Part shown: piece by piece, positions 1 to 8,264 of the stretch
How the letters are laid out: each line of letters begins with the position of its first letter
Numbering within the stretch: the stretch's first letter is position 1
Assembly: GCF_025464955.1 (NCBI RefSeq)
Contig: NZ_JAODNM010000168.1
Location: 31,348-95,347, forward strand
DNA length: 64,000 nucleotides
Direction of reading: 5' to 3'
Source of the DNA: Amycolatopsis sp.
GTDB lineage: Bacteria; Actinomycetota; Actinomycetes; Mycobacteriales; Pseudonocardiaceae
Notes under the pieces: generated by a model
What the model saw: the letters and a program-made list of their open reading frames with translations, nothing else
Databases searched by the model: none
Told to the model about the DNA's origin: nothing
Position numbers and translations under genes: made by a program

Positions 1-446
1 TCGACATGCCAGTGGCGTCGCGGCTCCACGACACCGACGGGCGCAGTCTCGCCCACCACTGGCGCGGCAGCCCGCAGGCCTACCTCGGCACGACCGTCGC
101 CGGCTTCCCCAACCTCTACCTGCTGCTCGGGCCGAACGTCGCCACCGGACACACCTCGGTGCTGATGGTCCTGGAAGCCCAACTACGACATGTCGTCGCC
201 GCGGTCACCCGCACGCTGAGGGAAGGCTGGACGTCCCTGGAAGTACGGCACACCGCGCAGAAGAGGTTCAACGCCCAGGTACAGGCCGCCTTGCCGGGCA
301 CGGTGTATCAGGCCGGCGGATGTTCGAGCTACTACCACGACAGCAACGGCCGCAACAGCTTCATCTGGCCGTTCTCCACTGGCCAGCTGCGCAAACAGGT
401 TGGCAGGTTGGACATCGCCGACTACCTCGTGACGAAACCAAGCTGA
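1..446 (+). CDS. Flavin-containing/Baeyer-Villiger monooxygenase, C-terminal part (cut by window edge)
   Basis: The reading frame is open from the window edge (codons in phase with base 3), so the N-terminal FAD and NADPH domains lie outside. The visible ~147 residues contain GTTVAGFPNLYLLLGPN followed by TGHTSVLMVLEAQLRHV. This block is typical of the C-terminal half of class B flavin monooxygenases, where the conserved aromatic and Asn residues line the second nucleotide-binding lobe. The family oxygenates ketones or heteroatoms using FAD and NADPH in the cytosol. It ends in a normal TGA with a family-like C-terminus, so it need not be a pseudogene. The substrate cannot be inferred. Confidence 0.75.
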   Translation, partial: DMPVASRLHDTDGRSLAHHWRGSPQAYLGTTVAGFPNLYLLLGPNVATGHTSVLMVLEAQLRHVVAAVTRTLREGWTSLEVRHTAQKRFNAQVQAALPGTVYQAGGCSSYYHDSNGRNSFIWPFSTGQLRKQVGRLDIADYLVTKPS

Positions 447-546
447 CAGCCGTGCCCAACGTCCGGTGATTGCGACCAAGCTGTCCTTCCCGAAGCCGCG
501 GCCTGGTCTGGTAACGCGTCCTCGGCTCCGTAAGCGCCGCCGGGGG

Positions 547-618
547 CTGAAAGGCGACTCGTACGATAACGCGTTGGCGGAATCCGTCAACGCGCTCTAC
601 AAGAAGGAGGCGGATCGC
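547..618 (+). mobile_element. IS3-family transposase (OrfB) remnant
   Basis: About 24 codons read KGDSYDNALAESVNALYKKE. This is the signature around the last catalytic acidic residue of IS3-family OrfB integrases (consensus G-S-Y-D-N-A-x-A-E-S). Nothing recognisable as the rest of the DDE domain lies on either side, and no terminal inverted repeats were seen. It is a dead scrap of an insertion sequence marking past rearrangement at this edge. Confidence 0.8.
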
Positions 619-1035
619 GCGTCCACTCATTCGGCAGCCCTACTCTGGGTTGATGGCGTCTGTTCAGGTCCGGCGTGCCGGTGTGTGGGAGTCTGAGCTC
701 CTGACGGAGTTGGTCTGCGATTCTGATGCTTATCGTGGCCGGTATGCCTCGGCGCTGATTGGCTATGAGGTCACGGCCGAGTACATCGAGCGGCATCACG
801 ATTGCGGTGGCGCGACGTACGACCTCACTTCGGGTCACCAGGCCATCGAGTTCATAGTTGGTCCAGTCGACACGCAGTCCGCGCTCCCGCAACGCGTCAG
901 CGGGCGTCCACCGCCGCCGACCGATCCCGCGGGTGAGACGCTCGTGTTGGGTCGCGAAGCAATGACCGTTCCATCGTCAAGTTCCACCCGCCCCAGTGAC
1001 CCCAGGTCGGCCGCCCGGCAAAGCCCGGTGCCGGG
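619..1035. other. 417 bases with no recognisable gene
   Basis: Overlapping open frames exist on both strands (for example minus 587-892 and plus 650-1063), but neither has a clear ribosome-binding site or a family I recognise. Base composition is a little lower in GC than the neighbours. It lies between the IS3 scrap and the hypothetical gene ending at 1036, and is probably decayed DNA from an insertion event. Confidence 0.4.
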
Positions 1036-1497
1036 TCAGTACTCGTTCTTGATGACGAAGTAGGAGCCGCGGATGGTTCCGGCCAGCTTCGACTTCTGCC
1101 GAGCGAACTTGAACGAAGCGAGTTCCGCGGGGATTTCCATCCCGTCGGAGAGCTTGAACCCGACCGCCCGTTTCCCGAGTTCGTCGACGGTGTACATCAC
1201 GTTGATCGACAGACCGTCCTCGTAGAAGACGTAGGCGATCCGAATGTTCTCGACTTGGAATGCGGTCGCCTCGAGCGGGCGAGCGGAGATGACGATGCCG
1301 CGTTCTTCCTTGAGGATCCGGTGGACCCAGTCAATGGTCGACATGGCGTTGCTCGCTGGCTCGACCGTGAAAACGTGGTCGTACTTGTTCTTGAAGTACC
1401 GGGCCTCGTTCGCCCGCAGACCAGCTAGCGCGGCCGCGGCCGGCGACGACTCCAGGCCGACGGTCGATACGGTGTCGAAGTCCACAGGATGGGGCAT
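1036..1497 (-). CDS. Conserved-looking hypothetical protein, 153 aa
   Basis: I do not recognise the family. The start at 1497 was chosen because GGAGGA lies seven bases upstream of this ATG. A longer frame to 1539 lacks such a site. The protein has an Ala-rich N-terminal third, then a mixed alpha/beta region with the central stretch YVFYEDGLSINVMYTVDE and a basic C-terminus. There is no signal peptide, membrane segment or cysteine cluster, so it is predicted cytosolic and globular. It stands alone between an IS remnant and a pseudogene. Confidence 0.55.
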   Translation of the reverse strand: MPHPVDFDTVSTVGLESSPAAAALAGLRANEARYFKNKYDHVFTVEPASNAMSTIDWVHRILKEERGIVISARPLEATAFQVENIRIAYVFYEDGLSINVMYTVDELGKRAVGFKLSDGMEIPAELASFKFARQKSKLAGTIRGSYFVIKNEY

Positions 1498-1557
1498 GGC
1501 GAATTCCTCCGCTTGTGTTCGGTCGGTGGAGTCGGACATCTTCCACCGAGGTCGAAC

Positions 1558-1823
1558 TCAGCGTATGCGCTGGTAACGAAGGTAGACGACCCGGGAGTTC
1601 ACTGTCCGGGACTCGGTCAGCCGCAGGCCGAGGGGCTTGGCGAGGGGCGGGAAGTACGGGGTCCCGTTGCCGAGGATGATCGCGCAGACGAACTGGCGGT
1701 ACTCGTCGATCAGGTCCTCGGCGATGGCGTCCGCGGCCAGGGCCGCCCCGTCGATGGACACCACACCCGCACTGCGGTGAAGCCGTCCAGGGACACGCCC
1801 ATCGAGTAGTTCACCGACAGCAT
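1558..1823 (-). pseudogene. Dihydrofolate reductase-like (RibD C-terminal domain) pseudogene
   Basis: Two pieces of one family lie in different frames. The N-terminal piece from 1823 reads MLSVNYSMGVSLDGF, the usual first strand and SLDG turn of actinobacterial dihydrofolate-reductase-like proteins. The C-terminal piece (about 1762-1558) reads AAIAEDLIDEY-type residues followed by ILGNGTPYFPPLAKPLGLRL and VVYLRY, the normal end of the same fold. About 100 central residues and the frame are lost, so it cannot make the NADPH-binding enzyme. Parent enzymes act as small NADPH reductases. Confidence 0.75.
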
Positions 1824-1978
1824 CAGGTGCTTCTCCGCGACTGGGTCGTGCGTTCGAGCAGGTCGAGCGTCGTCGTGGCACGCGCTATTCGGCAGATGCG
1901 GGTACCTGCATCGCAGCAATAGAGTGCGCTTATGGGTTTGTACGCGGTACTCGACCATGCGCGCGACATGGAGAAGAT

Positions 1979-2434
1979 GTGAGTGGTGAAGCTCCCTTCC
2001 GGGTGGGGTTGCGGGTCGGCGACGTGGTCGCGGCGGCAGCCTTCTACGCAGGTCTCGGCTTCGACCGGGTTGCGGAGCTGCCGGGTCCCGACGGCGGGCC
2101 GGTCATGGCAATCCTCCGGCGGGGAGACTTGCAGTTGCTGGTGGACGCGCTGGCGGGCATGCCGTTCGCGGACGACGATCGGGAGCGCCAGATCCAGGCC
2201 GGCCCGCGCGGGCTGGGCGTGATCATCGGGATCGAGGTCGACGATGTCGACGTGGCGGCGGGCTATTGCGAGGTGGCCGGGTGCAAGCTGACAGCGGGTT
2301 CGCTCGACGCGGCATGGGGAGAGCGCTATGCAGAGTGCGTCGATCCGTATGGGTATGCGTGGAAGCTCTACCGACCGCTGCCCGGCCGGTCTGACGACGG
2401 GCTTGGCGCCACGCGTGACTTGTGGTTCGGGTAG
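1979..2434 (+). CDS. VOC/glyoxalase-fold protein
   Basis: 151 residues with a vicinal-oxygen-chelate layout. The opening segment VGLRVGDVVAAAAFYAGLGF is the classic first beta-alpha unit. A central hydrophobic strand and a C-terminal VDPYGYAWKLYRP strand follow, where a metal-ligand acid or tyrosine often sits. The domain occurs in glyoxalase I, extradiol dioxygenases and antibiotic-binding proteins. No ligand set is complete enough to assign a reaction. The start is a GTG at 1979. It ends just before a long hairpin and converges on the secreted-protein gene at 2614. Confidence 0.75.
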   Translation: MSGEAPFRVGLRVGDVVAAAAFYAGLGFDRVAELPGPDGGPVMAILRRGDLQLLVDALAGMPFADDDRERQIQAGPRGLGVIIGIEVDDVDVAAGYCEVAGCKLTAGSLDAAWGERYAECVDPYGYAWKLYRPLPGRSDDGLGATRDLWFG

Positions 2435-2554
2435 CGGTCACCGGCAGGCTCTGGCTGCTGGAACCGCGGATCAAGGCGTCGGAGATCATCGCGCGCTGAG
2501 AAAGAGGCGCAAGCCGTGTTGCTGGAACGGGCCGAGGCTGGGCTGGTCCGAGCG

Positions 2555-2592
2555 GACGGGTGGGGCCGACTACGTAGTCGTCCCCACCCGTC
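2555..2592. terminator. Long hairpin between convergent genes (bidirectional terminator)
   Basis: Outer arms GACGGGTGGGG (2555-2565) and CCCCACCCGTC (2582-2592) pair perfectly. Inside, CGACTACGTAGTCG (2567-2580) is itself a perfect palindrome, leaving one C/T mismatch between the two stems. It lies between the ends of the VOC gene and the minus-strand secreted protein. There is no clear U-tract, as is common for actinobacterial terminators. Confidence 0.75.
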
Positions 2593-2613
2593 GGTGGTGT
2601 GCCTTCCTCGCGG

Positions 2614-3492
2614 TCAGGCTGAGGTGGCGCACCCGTTCACGGCATTGCTCCACGTCGGCTGGACCGCGAAGCTGCCGGTCGATTCGGAGAGCGCGGTGAG
2701 ACCCTGCCAGGCGCACAGGTCACCATTTTCCTGACCACCCGAGTCGACCCAGCCATTGCCCGCCAGCGGATCGGTTTCGGCCTCGGCGAATTCGTGACCG
2801 CCGACGATACTGAAACCGTCCCGCTGGTCCTGCACCGAGTTGGAGCCACACCCGGAACCGGCGTCGATCACATACGGCATGTTGGTGTAGGCCACGTTGC
2901 CGTTCCAGTCATGCCACGCGCAGAAACCTGAATTCGGAAAGCCGTCGGGACTGGTACCCGACGGGCTGACCACGAAAATGTCGGTATCGGCCCCTGAAAC
3001 ACCGAAATGGCCGGCCCCGCGGTTGGCTTCGGCGGAAATGTCCGACTGGGTTGAACTGGACGGCGCGGCCGCGCCATTATCCACCCAACTGCCACCGAAC
3101 ACCGGATTCCCGCTCGAGGCATTGCCGCTGTTGTCGGTGTATTGGGTCATGACGTTGGTCCACCGCTCGGAGCCGGTGCCCAAACCTGAGAAGTAGTCGG
3201 TCAGGTACGACTGGACGCTGTTGGCGTCTGAGTCCCACTGGGAACCCCAGAACACCAAGTACACCTTGGTGTTGTGCTCGACTGGGCCACCGCCCCACTG
3301 CAGGTTGCTGTTCGGGACCCGCGGTGCGGCATGGGAGCCTGCTCGGTGCATGACGATCTTGTGGTGGGTTACCGGCTGATGGACGGTCGGCGCCGCACCG
3401 GCCGTGGCCGGTACGGCGAGCGCCAAGCCGATGACAGCGGCGCATACCGCGGCGCCGAACTGGACATGGCGAAACCTTCGATTCAAGGACAT
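2614..3492 (-). CDS. Secreted EXORDIUM/PHI-1-like protein
   Basis: 292 aa with a Sec signal peptide: basic MSLNRRFRH, a hydrophobic core, and an Ala-x-Ala site near residue 33. The mature part has NTKVYLVFWGSQW, then a Ser/Gly/Asn-rich middle, then GGHEFAEAETDP followed by GWVDSGGQENGDLCAW. This arrangement resembles bacterial members of the plant EXORDIUM (phosphate-induced protein 1) family. The HEFAE motif recalls a metalloprotease HExxx motif, but activity is unproven. Four cysteines near the C-terminus could form two disulfides. GGAGAA precedes the ATG. It is probably extracellular; the function is unknown. Confidence 0.6.
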   Translation of the reverse strand: MSLNRRFRHVQFGAAVCAAVIGLALAVPATAGAAPTVHQPVTHHKIVMHRAGSHAAPRVPNSNLQWGGGPVEHNTKVYLVFWGSQWDSDANSVQSYLTDYFSGLGTGSERWTNVMTQYTDNSGNASSGNPVFGGSWVDNGAAAPSSSTQSDISAEANRGAGHFGVSGADTDIFVVSPSGTSPDGFPNSGFCAWHDWNGNVAYTNMPYVIDAGSGCGSNSVQDQRDGFSIVGGHEFAEAETDPLAGNGWVDSGGQENGDLCAWQGLTALSESTGSFAVQPTWSNAVNGCATSA

Positions 3493-4203
3493 GGTGGATT
3501 TCTCCGGTTCTCGGGGGACCTGGTTATGTCAAAAATTACGAGCGGAACGTATCAATCGCTCCCGACTTCGGTTTCGTGCAGGGAGGTTCGCGAAATTTGC
3601 CTGTTTGACCATGGGCGCGTAGTTCGCATTCTGCCGCAATGCGGGCACTGGTGAACTATTGCGCTCCGTTCGGGACTAGCGGGCAATCGGATCGGAAATG
3701 ATCATTGGAGTACTCGCTCACCCGAATGATCTGCACTGCGACTTTTCACAATGTCCTCCAGGTGCGCGACAACGGCCGACCTCAGAAGGATCGGTAACGC
3801 GGGCTGAAATAGAAACCTACCATCGTAGGAAATAGTCATAAATTAACCGACAGCTAGCTTGGGATATTCCGGCGAAAGCCGACAAAAGTGGCTCTTCGGT
3901 CGTATTTGCAGGTCGTTGCCCCTCCTCACAAGTCGCCGCCGAGTTGCGGTCACGGAGCGAACCACTCGACCACCCGCGGATAGTCGTCCTCGAAGAGGTC
4001 CAGACTCGGTCCCTGTTGGCCAGCGATCACTTGTGCCGCCCCAGTTGATCTTCTGAGCGGCCACCGACCGAGCCTGTCTTGTCGCCAAGGCCTAAACGCC
4101 GAACATCCGCACATCAGCAGATGCGTCCACTCAACGCGGCATGAGCGGACGTTGACGAACGACAGACATTCCGTCGGACATTGCTGGTAGGCCACCGGTC
4201 CGC
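3493..4203. other. 711-base gene-poor intergenic region
   Basis: This is the promoter side of the secreted protein and the 3' side of the TPR gene. It contains a relatively AT-rich stretch (about 3650-3860) and the small hairpin CCTACCATCGTAGG near 3815. The repeat at 3884-3950 is listed separately. No open frame here has both a start signal and family resemblance. Confidence 0.6.
3884..3950. repeat. Dispersed intergenic repeat with imperfect CGAGTTG palindrome
   Basis: The left part, GCTCTTCGGTCGTAT followed by GGTCGTTGCCCCTC, matches the reverse complement of 52965-53004. GCTCTTCGGTCGTAT also matches the right arm of the element at 37181-37223. The right part (3929-3950) is a one-mismatch version of the hairpin found at 36782-36849 and 52113-52175. 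It therefore links several repeat copies in the window. Confidence 0.65.
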
Positions 4204-5073
4204 CTACGCTTCTCGGCGGAACCTGATCAGGTAGCCACCACGCTCGTAGTCCGAATGTGCCTGATAGCCGGCGGACATCAGACTGAACAGCTTGTTCTGG
4301 TGCAGGACTTCTTGGACGAGCCGAGGGTCCGCGGAGCAGGCGGCGCCTGCAGCCCCGTCCTCGAACCACAGAGCCTGCACCACAGCGTCCTCGTCCAGGA
4401 CGAGGTGACAGCCGGAATTCCCGATTGCTGGGCGCATGCTCGGCACCGGCGGGAGATCAACGGGTTCCCCCCGACGTTCCCGCAACGCCCGTAGGTCGGC
4501 ACGAGCCCAGGCAGCCGCCTCGGGATGTTCACTGTCGGTAGCCCGCTGGTACAGCTCGACGGCGGCGTCCGGGGCGTTCGTCTCCATCAACCGGGCGAGA
4601 CCGATCATGGCCTTGGGTGCCGAGTCAGGGTCGCCCGAGTCGATCGCGCGCTGGAAGAGTTCGGCCGCGAGCACCAGGTCCAACCGGTGGAGTCGAGCCA
4701 GTTCAGCCTGGCTGAGCAAGGCGCTGGGAGCCAGCGCATGACCTGAATCGATCACGTACGTATACGCGTCGGCCGCGTCGCTGTAGCGGCCGTCGGCCGA
4801 CAGGACCCCAGCGAGCAGGAAGGCGGCCACCGGCGCCCGTTCGGGATGACCAGTGCCCATCGCGGCACGGAACGCAGACATCGCGCCGGCCTTGTCGCCA
4901 GCCTTATTGCGGACGATACCGAGCTTGATCCCCGCCTCGGCCACAGCAAGGTGATGGCCGGAATCAATCGCCTTCTGGTACTGGACGGCTGCGCCGTCGA
5001 GGTCGCCGCGACGGGCAAGCTCGACGCCGCGTTCGAACATCACCATCGGGTCTGACTCTCGCGTGATCCGCAC
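4204..5073 (-). CDS. TPR/Sel1-like repeat protein
   Basis: 289 aa built of about five helical repeats with the recurring pattern A-x-x-x-Y/F-Q-x-A-x-D-S-G/E-H/D (YQKAIDSGHH, YTYVIDSGHA, FQRAIDSGDP, YQRATDSEHP). Each unit has the alternating small and aromatic residues of TPR helices. The last ~90 residues are a separate non-repeat domain with three cysteines (GCHLVLDED, AACSAD). TPR arrays act as protein-binding scaffolds. No signal peptide or membrane segment is seen, so it is cytosolic. The GTG start at 5073 could instead be ATG at 5046. There is no operon partner. Confidence 0.75.
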   Translation of the reverse strand: MRITRESDPMVMFERGVELARRGDLDGAAVQYQKAIDSGHHLAVAEAGIKLGIVRNKAGDKAGAMSAFRAAMGTGHPERAPVAAFLLAGVLSADGRYSDAADAYTYVIDSGHALAPSALLSQAELARLHRLDLVLAAELFQRAIDSGDPDSAPKAMIGLARLMETNAPDAAVELYQRATDSEHPEAAAWARADLRALRERRGEPVDLPPVPSMRPAIGNSGCHLVLDEDAVVQALWFEDGAAGAACSADPRLVQEVLHQNKLFSLMSAGYQAHSDYERGGYLIRFRREA

Positions 5074-5562
5074 AACTCATGCTCGCATACCGCCGCGGGA
5101 CCGACCTGGCTGACGTTCGTGCGGATTCTGCGCAAGCGCCTCGGTTCTGGTTCACATCTTCAGATCGGCAAATGAAGATCGTCCTGAACGTGCGCTCATC
5201 GGCATGAGAGTGCGTTTTCGGCAGGAATCGATTTACCCGCGGATGCTGTTCAACGAAAGGTGTTCACACGACGCCACCGGGCCACGAGGTGGTCCCGTCG
5301 CCGGGCAACATCGTGGTTCCTGCCCATGGCAATCGACACGTACCGAGAGTGAGCTAATCTGCCTCGCGATCGCCCGGATCCTGCCGTGATGCCCCAACTG
5401 CTTGGCCGACAACGAGGACACGGTGCAGCTCGGGCACCGACGGCGCACCGGCGGTCGTGCCATCGGGTCCGGGGTACAACCGGCAGGACAGACCGTGGGG
5501 GCCATCGGCGGCGATCGTCGCGGACCAGCCGCCGATATCGATGTCGAGCAAGCCGGGTCCAC
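5074..5562. other. 489 bases without an intact gene
   Basis: The segment separates the TPR gene from an SDR pseudogene. A minus-strand frame around 5354-5551 reads like coding sequence (GGWSATIAADG, CRLYPGPDGTTAG) but has no recognisable family and no proper start. It is probably another gene fragment. No repeats or hairpins stand out. Confidence 0.4.
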
Positions 5563-6136
5563 ATGGCGGATATCGCGATCGACCGGTTCGGCAGAGTCGA
5601 CGTGGTGTTTCTCAATGCCGGCATCGTCGACGATCGGCACCAACGTCTACGGCCTGCTCAACGGCATCAAGGTCTTCCTGCCGATCCTGATGAACCAGGC
5701 CGAGGGCGGCAGCCTGCTGGCGACGAGTTCGGCGGCTGGCGTGCACGGCACGTCGTACCACACAGCCGAGTACGCGGCGACCAAGAACGCGCAGCTCACG
5801 ATCATGGAGTGCCAGTACGGTCAGCTCAGGGACGCCGGGTCGGACATCCATGTCGGAATGGTGCTGCCGCCGCTGGTGAGAACGAATCTCGCAGGCGATG
5901 ACCCGTCGATCTTGGCGCAGGTCGGGCCGGCGTCGATCGTGGAGCCTGCGGAGTTCGCCGAGGTGGTCGTCGAAGGTCTACTCGACCGCTCGTTCTGGAT
6001 CGAGACGACGGAGGAACAGAGCCATCGCCTCTACGGCGGGCGCAGCGCCGACAACGTGAAGCGCAACGCGAAGCGCGTGCAGACCAAAGCAGACGCGATG
6101 ATCAACCATGAGCCGCCCGACCAGTACCTGTGGTGA
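5563..6136 (+). pseudogene. Short-chain dehydrogenase/reductase pseudogene
   Basis: From ATG 5563 one frame reads MADIAIDRFGRVDVVFLNAGIV, the NAG-motif strand of SDR enzymes. After about 5630 the family continues in another frame with NVYGLLNGIKVFLPI, the YAATK catalytic Tyr-Lys motif, and a normal C-terminal half ending at 6136. Roughly 20 residues plus the frame are lost at the junction, and the N-terminal TGxxxGIG cofactor loop is absent. The remaining ORF alone could not bind NAD(P). Confidence 0.8.
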
Positions 6137-6272
6137 GAGCCGGGCTCCGTCCGGTCCCCCTCGCGGGCCGAGCACACCGGCGTTGAGCTGCGACAAGGAC
6201 CGCGTGATGACACGGCGAGGACCACCACCGGCACGGTTGCCCTCCCATGCACAACCGACTGGAGGAGTGGGG

Positions 6273-6689
6273 ATGCACAAACTCATCGCAAGGGTGTTGG
6301 TCATCGCGGCGGCGGCGAGCGGATTGGCGGTGACGACGGCGTTACCGGCCGGCGCGTCTCCGTGTGGCGCCGACCACCTGTACTGGTGCAGCGGGAAGCT
6401 GCCCGTCAGGCAGTTCCCGGCGGCGTGGATCTCGTTGGAGACGGTCCTCGGGTCGGACCACCACGAATCCGCGCGCGGCCGCGCGCACATCCCGGAGAAC
6501 CGCTACGTGTACCTGGACGTCACCGACCCGGACGGCACCTACCACGGGTGGGTCAACAAGATAAAGGGGAACGGGACCGGCAGCTTCACCTTCGACGTGG
6601 TCACCAAGTACGTCTTCGACGGTCCCAACTACAAGGTGCGTGCGTGCACCGACACCGCCGGGGTCTTCACCTGCACCGGCTGGCACTGA
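6273..6689 (+). CDS. Small secreted protein, 138 aa
   Basis: The ATG at 6273 follows GGAGGAG. Residues 1-29 form a Sec signal peptide (MHKLIARVLV, an Ala-rich core, cleavage near ALPAGAS). The mature protein of ~108 residues has five cysteines (SPCGADHLYWCS near its start, KVRACTD and FTCTGWH near its end), suggesting disulfides. Aromatic beta-strand-like segments (ENRYVYLDVTD) lie between. I do not recognise a family; small beta-sandwich secreted proteins of this style are common in actinomycetes. A terminator hairpin follows immediately. Confidence 0.65.
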   Translation: MHKLIARVLVIAAAASGLAVTTALPAGASPCGADHLYWCSGKLPVRQFPAAWISLETVLGSDHHESARGRAHIPENRYVYLDVTDPDGTYHGWVNKIKGNGTGSFTFDVVTKYVFDGPNYKVRACTDTAGVFTCTGWH

Positions 6690-6694
6690 TCGCC

Positions 6695-6728
6695 GGCTGT
6701 TCCGTGGCCTCCCGGCCCCGGAACAGCC
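6695..6728 (+). terminator. Hairpin terminator after the small secreted protein
   Basis: Perfect 9-bp arms GGCTGTTCC (6695-6703) and GGAACAGCC (6720-6728) enclose a GC-rich loop, six bases after the stop codon at 6689. It also lies just beyond the end of the convergent methyltransferase gene and may serve both. Confidence 0.75.
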
Positions 6729-6749
6729 AGCCCGGCGGAAGTGACGGGC

Positions 6750-7658
6750 CTACGGCTGGGGCGGTTGGCCGGCGTTGGATCGCGCGCCGTCGCGTGGGCG
6801 CGTGCCGCTCGCGTCCTGCTTTGTTCCCACGATGCACCTTGCGACGCCCGGAACCCGGACCTTGCCGTTCTTCTCGAAGTTGATCACGTTCGCGATGGCG
6901 TGTGCCCGAATCCGCTGCCGCCCCGGTTCGTCGACCTGCTGAAGCGCCGCGACTGCCAGCGAGACGTGCTCGCTGATCATCTCCCAATACTGCTCGGGCG
7001 ATCTCGTCATGAGTTCGACGTGGACGTCCCACTCGGCGGTGTCGTGCAGCCCCGCGTCCTCGTAGAGGGCACTGACATATCCCGGGGCAGCGCACCGAAA
7101 CATGTTCGGTGTGTCCGGGGCGGGTGGCACCACCACCGCCTCGGTCGCGATTGCCTGCATAGCGATCGTCGTCCACGGGTTTTCCTCGGGCTTGACCCAG
7201 ACCGACGAGCAGAGGCGTCCGCCCGGCTTGAGCACGCGTGCGAACTCGGCCGTCGCCTTGGCCACGTCGGGGAAGAACATGTACCCAAAACGCACGGAGA
7301 CGCTATCGAAGGTGGCGTCGTTGAAGGGCAAATCATCGGCGCTGCACACCGTCGTCTCGATGTTGGCGACCCCATGCGCCCTGGCTCGTCGCGCGGCTAT
7401 CTCCAGCATCTCCGCTACGAGGTCGGTCAGCACGACACGCCCCTTCGGCAACAGTCTCGCGATGCTCAACCCCGGCTCACCCGTGCCCGAAGCAATGTCG
7501 AGATGCTGATGATCTTCGACGATGTCGAGACCCTCGATAATCGCCGCACCGACCGGTCCCAGCTGATCCATGATCACCGAGTCCCACTTCTCCCAGCCCG
7601 CCGCGAGCCCCGCCCACGTCGCACGCTGACTGTCTCGGATCTCATCGGGGCTCGGCAT
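6750..7658 (-). CDS. Class I SAM-dependent methyltransferase (UbiE-like)
   Basis: 302 aa from ATG 7658. The SAM-binding core is clear: HLDIASGTGEPGL (motif I) near residue 55, VVLTDLVAEML (motif II acid loop), SADDLPFNDATFDSV (motif IV) and the ARVLKPGGRL post-motif. The fold is closest to UbiE/MenG and small-molecule C- or O-methyltransferases. The C-terminal extension is not diagnostic. It is cytosolic. It lies 112 bases downstream of a VOC gene and an AraC regulator on the same strand, so the three may form one transcription unit. The substrate is unknown. Confidence 0.8.
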   Translation of the reverse strand: MPSPDEIRDSQRATWAGLAAGWEKWDSVIMDQLGPVGAAIIEGLDIVEDHQHLDIASGTGEPGLSIARLLPKGRVVLTDLVAEMLEIAARRARAHGVANIETTVCSADDLPFNDATFDSVSVRFGYMFFPDVAKATAEFARVLKPGGRLCSSVWVKPEENPWTTIAMQAIATEAVVVPPAPDTPNMFRCAAPGYVSALYEDAGLHDTAEWDVHVELMTRSPEQYWEMISEHVSLAVAALQQVDEPGRQRIRAHAIANVINFEKNGKVRVPGVARCIVGTKQDASGTRPRDGARSNAGQPPQP

Positions 7659-7770
7659 CGGCTCTCCCTCTGTCGACGCGTCGGCCGAACACTGAAAGGC
7701 GCTACTCGTGGGAGCACATAATGCCCGTCCGCGAGAGGTTATGCACGGCGCTGGGCCGTTCAGTGACCGG

Positions 7771-8247
7771 TCACTTGATCTGCTCGGCCAGCGCGACGAT
7801 GATGCCTGCGGGGCCGCGGAGATAGCAGAGCCGGTAGCTGTTCTCGTACCGCACCAGCTCGCCGAGGAGTTCGGCTCCGTGTGGCCGCAAGCGGTCGAGG
7901 ATGTCGTCGATGTCTTCGACGGCGAACATGATGCGATGCATGCCCAGCGTGTTCGCCGGAGCGCTCGGGTCACCGTCTCGGCTCGACGGCGTGTGGTACT
8001 TGGTCAGCTCGAGCCGTCCGTGGCCGTCTGGGGTGCGCATCATCGCGATGTCCGATCGGACTCCCTCGAGCCCAACGAGGCGATCCACCGCGCTGCCCTC
8101 GACTGTCGCCTCGCCCTCCAGCTCCAGACCGAGTTCGACAAAAAACGTGATAGCGGCCGCGAGGTCGTCGACGACGATGGCGACGTTGTCCATCCGCTGG
8201 ATCGTCCCGCGCCCAGAGTGAGGGCCCCGATGGTCGGCGTCGTCCAT
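7771..8247 (-). CDS. VOC family protein (glyoxalase/dioxygenase fold)
   Basis: 158 aa with AAAGGAG eight bases before ATG 8247. The two halves of a VOC module are visible: MDNVAIVVDDLAAAITFF, then RLELTKYHTP, then GMHRIMFAVEDIDDILDRL and a final LRGPAGIIVALAEQ. The candidate metal ligands His (GMHRI) and Glu (LEL and EQ) are in usual places. It is about one typical 120-150 aa VOC unit. It starts 17 bases after the AraC gene stop, so it is co-transcribed and probably controlled by it. Confidence 0.8.
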   Translation of the reverse strand: MDDADHRGPHSGRGTIQRMDNVAIVVDDLAAAITFFVELGLELEGEATVEGSAVDRLVGLEGVRSDIAMMRTPDGHGRLELTKYHTPSSRDGDPSAPANTLGMHRIMFAVEDIDDILDRLRPHGAELLGELVRYENSYRLCYLRGPAGIIVALAEQIK

Positions 8248-8264
8248 GATGATCTCCTTTCGGA

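Noticed and set aside
650..1063. Plus-strand 137-codon frame after the IS3 scrap
   Set aside because: No ribosome-binding site or family; overlaps the end of the better supported minus-strand gene at 1036-1497.
3950..4369. Minus-strand 139-codon frame ending in LFEDDYPRVVEWFAP
   Set aside because: The C-terminus looks protein-like, but the frame overlaps the TPR gene and has no start or family, so at most an old fragment.
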